A stretch of 64,000 nucleotides of DNA from Calliopsis andreniformis (Eukaryota; Arthropoda; Insecta; Hymenoptera; Andrenidae). Shown here in pieces: positions 10,079-22,500 of this stretch; position 1 is the stretch's first letter; every line of letters starts with the position of its first letter. The position numbers were made by a program, and so were the translations under genes. The stretch is from the NCBI RefSeq assembly GCF_051401765.1, contig NC_135071.1, forward strand, positions 13,742,961 to 13,806,960. The letters run 5' to 3'. The notes under the pieces are model-generated. The model had not been told where the DNA came from. It did not search any database and saw nothing but the letters and a program-made list of their open reading frames with translations.

Positions 10079-12120
10079 CGTGGCAAAAAATATTGTATTT
10101 TGTATTTTAAAAAAACCGTTAGACGTGCGCAAAGGTAAATTTTGGGGAAGTGGGGATACTGCACGCAAGGCGGAACAGCGCGAATAAAAGCGCCAAACGA
10201 GGGAGTTCGAAAAAGTAACGCGCGTTTCGTCGAGTTTGTGCATTTTAAAGAACAGTGATATTGTCGAAATATAAAAGTGGAGTGTGTTGATTTGCTGAAT
10301 GACTCCATCAGCCTTTTTTGCTGCTACCAAGCGCATCATGAATTTGATCAACTGCAGGCCTAGAAGGGTCGCGAACCAATTGTAGGTTAGTAACACAGAT
10401 TATTACAAATTCATATTTATCTTTCGTTTATCATAGCGTTCAGTCGAGTATTATGTTTTGCGTCTTGTGCATAGGGGAGAAATAACACTGTAATTTTGTT
10501 ATTTACATGATTTTTAACTTAACCTTTATACTGTGCAATAAAATTCATAGATTATTCTTAGAAAATGTAAATTTTAGATGAAAAAAAATTCTTTACTTTT
10601 TAACTATTTCTTGCATTTCATCGTAATAAAAATCAGCGATACGCGGATTAAAAACCTCTTAAGAATCGATTTTTTTTTTGTAATATGAAAAGTACCTGAG
10701 TGCACTTGAGCATGCGCGATAAGGGGTTAAGGAAACAGTGTTTCTTTTTTCATTGGTAACCACTTGTTCTGATTATACCATAATAGGCTTTTCACGTACC
10801 TGCTTTTCCTCTCGTGCATCTGTAATATAGTAATCTAGGCGAAACAAATGGCGGTGGATTTATCTCGAAAGTTGCAATCGACGAGCGTTGCTGAAGCTGA
10901 TCGGGATAACGGGCTAGCCGATAAATTCTCTAACGATAATTTGCCTATCCCTACTTTTATCAGCTGGGGTGTCGTTGCGTAAGCGGATGTCGTAAATTCG
11001 CAAAGACAAATCCCCTTGGCACGTGTATCACGGTTTTATCGCGCTATCGCTCTAATTGTACTGGTTCGGCGATAATTTTGCGTCGATCCTACGCGATTTT
11101 GAAAGGATCTCACCTGGTCACGTGAAAACTGGAATCTAGAAAAACAGGCGTTTGGTGTTTATGATGGAAAGGCAGTGCTGGGGATTCACTTGCAGAAAAG
11201 TTTCGGGAACTTGAAATTTAAATTAAATTTAAGTTATTACTTAAAGGCAAATTGAATTAAAAAAGGCGTGTCATGAGTTAAAAAAGACAATGGGGCAATG
11301 CTCTAAGCAGCAAATTGAAAATTGTTTATCGATGACCACATAAATATAGAAACTTTAAGAGTCTGTAATTTTCTTGCATTATCAGTACTTAGAAAAAGGG
11401 AGGTACTTGTATCCTAGAATATTTCTAGGTCATCAAACAAATTTTTGTCAATAAATATTTAGTCTATTTAACGTTTTGCTTTATAGCATCAATATATTTG
11501 TGGTCTTCTTTAACTGTTCCTTTATAACTATTGATTATGCTATTAGGTTTTGGAAAAGATTTTTCTATTCTAAACAATACAGAACAAAATTTAAACCTGA
11601 AAAGTTATATGCAGTAATCTATCTTCGACTTTTTCTCTACTTTCTGACTGATAGTAGTTGTAAGGCGATATATATAAAAGTTTCTGAATAAAAAATCTGT
11701 TGTTAGAGACGAATAGTCTTGCTAACATTCTATTGACAGGGCACTAGGATTTGCGAAGTCTATAGAATGAGGCTTTCAAAAGCAAATAGGAACAGGCAAG
11801 GACAAAATTATTGGTTACCAGTTGGTCATAGAATACAGATTGTTCAGTGATAAGTGGGGAAAAAGGGTCTGATACAAATAACGTGGAACAAAATTTTGCA
11901 TTTAGTGGTTCAATACTTGCAGCGCAAGTGGTTCATATTTCAATGTACTATGTCATGTTATCTCCTAAATTTTGTTCGACTGTTTCATATATACCCTGCA
12001 TGTACAAAGATTATTTGTATAATCTTGTAAAGTAAGACTATTTTATAAAATAAAAATCAATAACAGTCCAGTGAAAACACAAACTCAGAATATATTTAAA
12101 CACCTGAGCATGTGTATGTA

Positions 12121-12172
12121 TAGATATATATATGTATATATATATATATATGTATATGTATATATTTATAAT
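12121..12172 (+). repeat. TA-rich microsatellite
   Basis: An imperfect (TA)n tract interrupted by TGTA units. Confidence 0.9.
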
Positions 12173-13393
12173 CATGTTCATCATAAAAGTACAATAATAG
12201 TTTTATATCAAATCACAAGGAGAAATTCAATGTTCACACGGTAGGCGCGGACAGTAACTGTTCAAGGTACCGATTTACTGAGGATCGTTTCACCTGTTCG
12301 TATCGTTTTCTTTTTTTCTCTTGTTTCCCTTTTTTTTATAGTAAACAATACGAATGAAGTAAGAGTAACGCGAAAAATACATAGCATACTAAACAAAACA
12401 AAATGCATAGACAATGGAGCAATAACAACAAACAGTTACAAAAATGCAGCTGGCTGTCGACTGGTCGAACATGGCGGAATGACTGATAACACGCCGATAA
12501 AATCAGGGACAAGTTGATTCGTTGCGCGGGAACGAAGCTATAAAAATGTTTCCCTCTTCCTATCCTTATCACTTCTTCTGATCTACAGTTCTCCATGGAC
12601 ACTTTCCCCTTTTCCACCTGTTTCGTGCAGCAGCACTGTAAGTACATTTAACTGGTCCATAATTAAAATCAATACGCAGAGCTGACCCCAAGCTCTCAAC
12701 ATGGAACACCTATCAAGCATCAACATTGTTTCTAACTATCATGTAAACCTAATTCATCTCTAAATCACCTGCATTCACGTGACACGTGGTCAGCTTTTGA
12801 ACTCTGGCTCGCAGACGATCGAACGCATTGTTCCCCATAGAGGTAATTGTTCAACCATAAAATAATAAAAAGGGCAGACGAAAGAGCACTGTTAAGGGTG
12901 GTGTAAATCAGGCACTTAGAATGTCTGTCACTCTTTCTGTTCATTTGTTAATCCTATGAACGTTATTCGGCGTTGCACACTGACAAGATCAGTAACGCGC
13001 CTAACCGTTAAAAAAAGTATACCTAAACACGTTATTCACCGCCATTCACACGACGCGCACGCAACAGCACTATCAATTAGTGAACAACAGCCACACTTTT
13101 CCATACAGTGCGCCGAAAAAGAAGAGTGTCTTTACTATCACGGTTTGAATGAACCTTCTTGATCCTTTCACTTCCTCTGTTCCTTTCTTCAACACTGTCT
13201 CTTGATGGTTTTCCTGACCTTCAACGTGTACTCTGTCCTAATTTTCTTCTTCATTCCTTCGTCTCGGACCACTTAGGTTTTATCGGAGCACAGTTGGTCT
13301 TGAGCCTAAAGCCACACATGTCGTGGTCGAGACCGATCGACCTTCATCAAAGCCCTCGACGAGAGGTCCCATTGTCAGTCAGCTCAGGGGTAT

Positions 13394-13501
13394 TTAGGTC
13401 ATCAGCTCTGTTGTGTCGTCAGCGTCAGCGTCATCGGGAGGCTCCACTCGAACAGCCAGCTGTGTATAACCCTTATTTGCTTCTCTTCTGCCTGACATCG
13501 T
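13394..13501 (-). CDS. Fur2: Fur2 last coding exon: cytoplasmic tail
   Basis: Small 108-nt exon, 35 codons plus TAA, joined in phase 0. The acceptor TTTGTCCCTTTACAG is very good. The peptide starts [10 protein letters not shown], basic as expected next to the cytosolic face. It then has YTQL, a Tyr-based YxxPhi sorting motif, and an acidic cluster [12 protein letters not shown]. Furin tails use both signal types for TGN/endosome cycling, which supports this exon over the open-reading end at 13736. Confidence 0.8.
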   Translation of the reverse strand, partial: TMSGRREANKGYTQLAVRVEPPDDADADDTTELMT

Positions 13502-16500
13502 CTGTAAAGGGACAAATAAGTGCCTCGTGTAGATTAAGAGAATCTAAAGTAGGAAATTAGTAGGGGTAGCTGGAGGGTAAGGTGGAGTAGCAATGTCTGT
13601 ATACCTTCTATCTAGGAAGAGCTCGAAATAAAGGGGTTCAGAAGTTTGAATATTGCTAAGATTAGGGGGCTTGGATTTAAACTTAAAAACACTTCTTTAA
13701 ATCTAAGGGTGGATACAAAAATGGTTCTGATTTACTTAACACACCTGAAGTGCTATGAATATGGTTGCAAACAACGCAACCGATACCAAACAAATGGCAA
13801 CAGCTATGGTTGTGGTTGCTGTCATGGCTAATAACGCTGAATCATTTTTGTCAGTTGTTCCTTCATAATTTGCGTAGACTTCGGATATCGCCGTGTCGGC
13901 TGAAACGAACTCTGACCCTGGTACCCTTCTTTTGCCAGCTGGTGAGCTGTTCCTGCAGCCACCTAGAATGGCCAAAAAATCAAAGTGTTACTCTAACTTA
14001 TTCCAATATAAACCTAGAGTCCTAAGAGACCTAAACCTAGGTCTGTAAATATTAACTGCAAGAACACTACGTATCGTCATATAGAAAAAAATCAAGATTA
14101 TTCTCACCAGTTTCTGGATCACAGAGGCAACACTCTTCAGTTTGTGCTCCTTTCTCGTTACCACTGCAGCAGGGTACGCACTGATTATTTAACTTATCCA
14201 AGTGTAACGGCGGTGAGCACGCCGCACAACTGAATTTTCCAGGACCAGTACATCTTCGACAGTCGGAATGACAGTTCTTACAGAGTTGCGTGAGAGGATC
14301 ATAATACTGTGCACCAAGGCATTCCATGCACAAACCACCTTCCAGCATGGAGTGTGGTGGGCAGGACGTGCATTCCAATGGGCCTTCTTCTGTAATATGA
14401 TCATACGTTAGGAATATACATCTCCTCAAGATTGAAGAAAACCCTTAGATTACCTTTACAAGTGCGGCAATAGTGGTGGCATTTTTGGCAGCCGAAATTA
14501 GATTTGAAGAATCCCTCAGGGCATTCTGGGTGACATTCTCCTGCAGCTAGTTGCCAGCCACGCGGACAAGTCACACATTGATCTCTCCTGGGCCCGGAAC
14601 ATGTTTTGCAGGACAAGTAACACTTGGCACATTGACCCCTGTCGCTGTAGTACCTGCATGTGTATTAATTTCGATGAGTGCTGAGCAGTAAATCCTTGGC
14701 AGTTCTTCAAGTTTAATATCAGAAAGCAGTTCATAAAAATAACGTCTAGTCAATGAACGTACCCTTGAGCGCAGGACGACCTACATTCCCCACTCTGGAG
14801 TTGCAACCCTTCGTGACAAGCAGTGCAATTCAGTCGGGACACGCACGTCTTGCAAGTATGCAGGCAAGGTATACACGCAGGTCCTGATGGTTGCGCGACT
14901 GAGTAATAGCCATCATCGCATTGGTAGACGCAACGCTTTCCTTGCAGAAGGAAAGAGGTGTGACAGGAAATGCAATCGTTTTCTGTTGAACCGGCACAAG
15001 TCTTACACGAGGTATGACAAGACTTGCAGTTTTCGTTTTCATAATATTCAGATGTGGCACAGCGATCACGATGCTCTGGAGCACAGAGACCCTCCTCGTT
15101 TAAACTCCAACCTTGATTGCAACTCGTGCAGGTCGACGTGACACAAGTTGCACACCCTGGAGGACACGGTGCACACTCTCGTCGCTTCTTGTCTGCGCTG
15201 TATCCGGGTGGACAGGATGCTCGACAAGTTCCTGGCAATTATGGAATAGTTATTTTAAGTAAAAATAACATTTTAAGGCTGGATACACATAGGGTAGACA
15301 AGTGACAGATTAAAAATGCCTTGAAGATTGAAATTGGGCACTATTATTTTAAGACTGAGTCTTTTGTTTCTAAGACTCTAGGGTATTATATCTCCACGAC
15401 TCTAATATGGAATACAGCATTTGGCTGTTTATTAGAAGGACCTGTTCTACATCTGTTTAACGAAGAATAGAACCTTGGAGCAACTGAAATCTACAGAAAG
15501 TGTCTAAATCCACATCCAACAGCACCTCTTCTTAAAGCCACAGTATTCCATAACTCGAATATGTTTCAAATGCAATTAAAAACACAGATGTAGAGATTTG
15601 AACATGGACGCATGAATTGCTTGGAGCAAAAGGCAGAACATGCATCTCGTGGAATTTTTAATCATAAACATGTTTTACTGGTAGAGTGCAGGTCACTGCC
15701 ATGTTTTTTCCTAAGAAAATGAATGTGCAGATAAGTACCATTTAGAGCAAACAGTTTAGGTCGACAAGAGATGCACTGGTTTTCTGCGCTGCCGTTGCAT
15801 GTCTCGCATGTGGAATGACACGGAGCACAATTGTAATCTTGCGTCTCGTAAGTGTAGAAAGGACACGCCGCGTAACACTTGTTCTCGTACATAACCAAGT
15901 GATGCTCGCAGCTGGTGCACTTGTCTGGCCTATCTTGGCAACTGGCGCAGTTTGCCTCGCAAGGGACACATGTACTGTTCTCCGTATCTGAGAAAGACAA
16001 CCCAAGATGACAATCAGTGAACGAGTAGCAACATAACAAGCTTTAACGCCTGGTGAAGACTGCCCTTTACACTTACTTTCGTAATATCCCTCGGGACATT
16101 GTTGCAAGCACACTGCCAAATCGGTGACTCGCAGATGAGCTGGTGCACAGGAAAGGCAAGAGTCCTGGCCAGCACCAGCGCAGATCTCGCAAGACTCGTG
16201 ACATGGCCAGCAGACTCCCCCCTGATTGGGGAAGCTCCTTGGTGGGCAACGACTCACACAGATGCTGCAACAGCGAACTTTTAAGCAAGAATCCTTCCCC
16301 CAGATCCATTGAGACTAATTAGGTCCATCACTTACATTATCATGCAAGTCTTCCTGGATCGGTTAGCTCTAGGCTAGGTTTGGGTTAGATTTGGATCTCG
16401 CGGGTATTAATCCTTAGCTAGGTTTTGGGTAGACACAAGGCTATGCTAACAGTTTACCTAGTTACGCACTTCAAAGCTGCCAAATCGATTACTGTTATGT

Positions 16501-19500
16501 ATTTCACTATCATCGGGTAAATTGCCTTTGATGCAAGGAGTCAAAAGAATATTGTTACGAAGCACAGTGTTTGCACCACAGATACATGAATTATTAATAG
16601 AGATACATTTGGACTATTAGCGTTGCTAACGTTTTAAAGTAGACCGAGTCATATTTATGTAACACGAATATTGCACGGGCAATTAATTATGCAGCGATCA
16701 ATTTCACGATCCCCAGTGTTAGAGCAAAAAGAGGCTCCTTTCTACGCCGCACAAAAAGCTTCGTTATTGCGAACGTGCAATAAAGTAGTCTTTTTAATGT
16801 GGCGAAATTAATAGAGTAAGTTTGCCCATTCGGTAGCAAGAGAAAAATTGATCAGCCACTTTTTCACGTTTATGGAGTAATAAGCCCTGTTTACTCGCTC
16901 GACAGAAACCTAAATGCGAAAATGTTTAATCCAGCGATCGCAAAGCGTTGACGTTTCACAGCTGGCCATTTTAAGGTCTCAGATATTTCCTTTTTTTTTG
17001 TTACTCGAACAAAAAATCCAAAATTGGTCGGTGCATTTTTGCATAAAAAATATCGCTTTGAATAACGGATACAGGGACGATGGGCTGCCACAGGTGGTGC
17101 AGCGTCTCGTGAAATGGAATAAACAATAGAGGCTGGTAGTTTGAAAATTTCTCCAATAGTTTCGAATAATTTGAAGGTAATAGCGAGCTAACGATAGGTG
17201 AATATTCTAATAATTTAAGCGTTCGTTGCAAATTTCGCTTCGAATGAAGTTTATTTGAGATATTTAAATGTTTATGCGGTAAACATTTTACGTTGTTTCA
17301 ATTATGAACAACGTAGTGGTTTTCGTATTTCATCAAAATAACTAACGAACTAAAAATATGAATTCCATCCAGAAGTACATTTTTTAAATGAATTGTAATT
17401 AAAGTACACGGACGCGCAGGAATTTTTGGAAACGTGGTTTCATTCCTTTTGTTGGTTTTTAGAAATGCAATAGCAGGGAGCACATGGCTTATAGTTTTTC
17501 TATATAGTCTTCTTTTAATATTACTCGTGAAATTATGAATTTTTAAATTATTTCTCATTGTTATGAAAGAGTCGAGATTTTTCGACGAGTATTCAAGTCG
17601 CTTGATTTAGTTAGCGAACAAGCATAACCAAGTTTCTAGTACCACGCTATTAAGAACCCAACATTCTGCATATTATTTGAATACTATTCTGTATGTAATT
17701 TAAGCTATTTCCGGACTTGCAGCAACTTTATATTAATGCTTGATAATATTTCTCATACTAGTCTAGTTAGTTTCTCATAGCAATAATAGGAAATTAAACA
17801 TCCTACTTTAGACAACTAGTTTAGACTCAAATTAGACTACTTCACCGTCTTGTATTGTGTTTTAATAGCTAGAGCAAATAAATTCGCGCAGAATAGGGTA
17901 ATTATCTCATTTTAATCTATTTGAAGCAATTCGTAGCCCAAATGTTCCCAACTGACAGGCATAAGTAAGAAATCCAGCAGTCTTGTAGCCAGCGCAAGGA
18001 CTCTCTTTAGCGTTATTCTACAGGGTCAAGCATAAAAGTTCCACAGAAATTGCTTACTTGTCCAGTCGATAATTTCTGCAAGCGATGCACTGCGTTGGTC
18101 CTTTCCCATAGCAACCTTGGGGGTCGCATTGTGGGTCGCAGTCGTGAAGGATCTTTCTGGTGGTGTCCAGCGAGTCCTCGCCGACTTGCGAGGTGGACGA
18201 GGATGAGTCGAAAGTCGATGGCGTGTCCCCAGGAAGGCGATTAGTTAAGAGGGGCGCTGAGGAGCCATCCAGGGTTGCCACGGACGCGTGAATGTTGGAA
18301 GCGGTGCCAACGTATGGGCCCTGGTAGCCCTGAAAGGTAGACGAAGGAAAGAAGTCGACGTCGCCGCGATGGCCCACTGCTAGAGGATCATCGTCTACAG
18401 AGAATGGATAATGCACGGAGGTGTACGAAGAATGCGGTTGTACCGGGTTAAATTGGCGAGTTTGTATCCTGATGGGGTTCGTCGCGGTCCCGTAGAAGAT
18501 CAGCTGCCACTTCTTCAGGATCCCTGCAACATCATGGACCAGAATAAATTAGCTTCAGTCTAATATTCTTGAGGTCAGTAAATTTAATACACAATTTTGA
18601 AAAGCAAATGGAACGTGAATGAAGGTAGCAGCAATGGATTGCTGAAGTTCTCTTAAGAAAAAGGAACTTGAATATGACACAAATTGGGCTAACTTTAAGC
18701 GATCGATTTGAATCTGTTACCAGTAGTGCCAGATACCGAGACAAAATGTCTTCCCGTGATGTCATAAAGTGAAAGAGTGGGGTGCAGTCAAACACAGCGC
18801 GGTACCCCCACTTGTAGTCATTGGAAGACATTTTGTCCCGGCACCTAGCAACTGTTTAGTGCTAGTAAAAGTTTCTCTAGCAGAAGTTTGTTACCTGAGA
18901 TTAGTGATTTGAGAGTAATTTCGGAGGACCAAGATTACAGAAAGTAGAAATTTTGTTGAAATTATGACACCAGAGCCTTTTAAAATTGAGCAGAAATGCA
19001 TACATTTGGTTGTTCTCTTTGATAACACTTTGTCGACTCGGAAGTAATTTCGTATATAAATATAGCAATTTAGTTAATTAATCACTCTTTTTGTTCTAAT
19101 TGTTTTCTTTTTCCTAATAAGTAGATATACTTGCGTGTTCGCACAAAAATGTGAGAATTTGATACCTGAAAAAAATAAATATAAATTGCAGAATAAGAAA
19201 TCTTTTGTAATTTATGCGCTTTTATATTTGTTAATAAGTCTAACACATCCTGGTTAATTAGTTAAAACGGAAAAGCAATGTGTAAATATTTGGTGCATGT
19301 GCAATTTAATTTAGTGAACTCTTTAGTGCATTTTGCAAGTTAATGTCGACAAAGTGGTTTCAGTTATTTATAAAGCTGATTTTTAGAGTCATAATATTTA
19401 ACAAGCATTAAGTTTGTAATAACTTCATATTTTAAAAGTGAAATACATTGCCAAAATATTTCAGCTGTTTTTATAAATTTAGTCAATGTATAGTACATTT

Positions 19501-22500
19501 AACTATTCGATTACTGGAGATAGCAAAATGATTATTTCTTAAAACTGATATATAGATTGCTAAATGAAATGATAATGATGCATTGATAATGTCTCGAATA
19601 ATATTATGTTCAAGTTAGGTGACCTAATATAACATAATACATGCGTTGATGTTAAAAGCGAAATTTATTTATATATTCAGACTGTAGGGGTTAAAAATCG
19701 TTTTAGAATATTCAGTAGTTTATAAACGTCAAATTAGGTTTTGTTAGAAAGCAGACAAAAAACACTCTGCTTGAAATTTGCATTATAAAAAAATTTAATG
19801 TTGTTTCTGTATTAGCTCGGTTGCACACTCATTAAGAAATACTGGAATTACGTCTTTACATTAAGGGGTAATTAAAGTAAATAGTTTACGAGGTAGCAAA
19901 ATTCAAGTCACTGGTTTAGAACAAGCTTCGTACATTTTATATGTTCTTATCTGATTTCGTGTCACGAGCTTGTATCGAGGCAATACTACAATAAGCGAAT
20001 ACTTTACCTCTTGCCGAAGTAAGATAAAAATACTTGCCTGGCGAGTTCACGTGTCGATTTCCCGCGTTAATGATCTGCAAAGTCCACCGACCATCCGCCT
20101 TCTCGCCCCAGAAATGCACGCTGAGGAAGGGCCAGTCATCAAAGTTCGAGCTGAGCACGTCGCGTGGCCTTTCGAACAGCAACGTTGATGTCGTTCCCAT
20201 CGGAGAGGTCAACAGCAGCCTCAAGTTCCCTCTTGGGAAGAATCTCAGCGACACCTATCCCAAAACTGTATTACTATCTCGAGATTATGAAACCTCGAAA
20301 CAGGTTCCTCTTTGGGCTTGGACCTGGGTCTACTTTCGAGACAAATCAATTCGATTTTATTTTATGAATTTTGTTAGCTTCACGCCTTTCGAATTGCAAC
20401 GACACTTTGCAGAAGATTGTGGTGCTTATATTTAATGTTGGTGGGAGGGGAAGCTATATCTAAAGAACGACGTACAGCGTTGTCTCGATATAAATTCAGT
20501 GGTACTCAGGTTTCCTTGGTCCATTTTTTCCTTTATCAGTTTCAAGTTGCCAGACTGTAAACTGAGCTTAGGAATAAATTTCTAAGCTCTTAATTGGCTT
20601 CAGGTCATGACCTTTTATCGAGGCAACACTGCAATATTTCAAGAAAATTCATTGAACATATTTTCACTTAATTTTGTGATGGAATATATCAACAAAAATC
20701 GATGTAGAAGTCGTTACTACACAATTTTCATTAATTTCAGCTTGTAAATGCGATCTTTAGTTGCCTCACTTATTATTTCATAAAAAAGAGAAAATATGAT
20801 AGAAAAACATGCAGCATCATTTATGAGAAAATTTATGTTCATTTTATGTTGAAGCATAATTTGTTCCGCCTTGTGACTCATAAAACGCCCCCCGAGGAGT
20901 TTGTGTTTTAATGATACCATGAAATTATTCTTTCTACAAGCGGAACTTGCAAATGTCCGTTCGCAATATGAGAAGCTAAAAGGGTAACCTTTTAAAAGGA
21001 TGTTTTTTTTTTTCGCTTAGCGGGAATATATTTGTATCGGGTTTGGAATATTTTGTGATGAAATGCTTCTTTTACAAATAAACCATCGTGGATATTGGTT
21101 TAAGTGCTACTTGCCGCTGTACTGCGTGAAAGCGTAATGAAAACGCGAAGGGAAAATAACTTTCAGTGACAGGAGGTACTTTGCAATAGGATATCTCTGT
21201 CAGAGTTCTATTACTGAAGCTACAGTGTCAGTAACAGATAGAGGAAATGAACATGTTTATTCTACGCGAGGTATTTGTTATACATTTCCGTGAAGCGGTA
21301 CTTATTGATGCATTGAAACTTGAAAGCAAGCTGATAAATGAATAATTATTAGGTCTGGGATAATATGTAATCCATTGTTTCATTTCCTTGACGTGTTAGG
21401 AACGTAATTTACATTGATTAAATTCGTTTCTGCGAGACAAAGACTGATATAACAATAGTTTCAAGAAAAATGAGTGCATCGACCTTATATCGCGACAACA
21501 TTGTCAGATACTCTTCAGAAAAAAAGTGAATTGTTCGTTGCTACACCTAGTAGTGCCTTTGAAGATGCAATTGTAGTATTAAACGTGGGAATAAGAAGGA
21601 ACTTGCGATACTTGGACCCTATAATAATGTTTCCAGAAGTCCTGGCAGGTTCCTATTTAGCCTCAAAGATGGCGAGGAGTATCACAAAACAGCAGAGACT
21701 GTGTTCAAAGTATGCTAGACATGAAATACCGAACTCGAGGAAAAGAAGTGGATACTTAATCTCAACACCCACAGTTTGGAGGTACTTCATCTCTTACCTT
21801 GCACTGCACGTGCTCCAGAAACCGGACCTCGTTCAAGGACCCAGCACAGCCAGTGACATCCATATAGACGCTAAGCGTGTAGCCATAAGTAGGGTCGATG
21901 CGCCTCTCCTCGTTGATCTCGTCGGACTTGCAGATGTGCTGGGGTGGCACGTTGGTCCACTGCTCGGCGAGGTTGACCATGGCGCCTGCGTCCATGAGAC
22001 CGTAACCAAATTTGTGGGACACCTTCCTCTTCACCCCGTTGAGGATCCAGCCGCGCTCCTTCTCAAGCGGCCCCGACCTCGAGGTGAGCACCACCAGGTA
22101 CTGCATGTCCCTCCAGGTGAGGCTAGGGTTGGCCTCGAGTGCCAGCGCTGCGATGCCAGCGGCCAGCGGCGCCGACGCCGAGGTGCCCGTGTGCTCGACG
22201 GTGCAGATGTGATCGGGTCGCAGCTTGGCGTCCATATCCACCGTTGCGACGCTCTTGTCGTTGCCTGGTGTCCCCGAGGAGTAAGTCGACGCCAGCGTGG
22301 AGCTGCACTCCTCGAGGTACCAGGGCTTGTAGCCGCCCTGCGTGGCGCTCGATATCGACAGGGTGAAGATGCTGTTCGTGTAGCCGTCGCAGTTGCAGGA
22401 ATCCGTGTGCCGACCGCCGTTACCCGACGCCCACACGAAGATCGAACCCTTGCCCTTGCGACCCTTTGCACGTTCGTTACCAAATCATTAGGGCCCTCTG

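Larger units (their letters stand above)
8296..13393. other. Non-coding region between the cuticular gene and the convertase gene
   Basis: It must contain the cuticular gene's 3' UTR at the left and the Fur2 3' UTR at the right (minus strand, below 13394), but I cannot place either poly(A) site. It holds a diverged 65-bp duplication (9641-9765), a 15-bp duplication (10049-10078) and a TA/TATG microsatellite (12121-12172). Open frames here (for example 9292-9558) show no domain. Confidence 0.6.

Noticed and set aside
13736..13744. VC-stop as the natural C-terminus of Fur2
   Set aside because: It follows immediately after a good donor, and a phase-matched tail exon with sorting motifs lies 243 nt downstream. 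Kept only as a possible intron-retention form.
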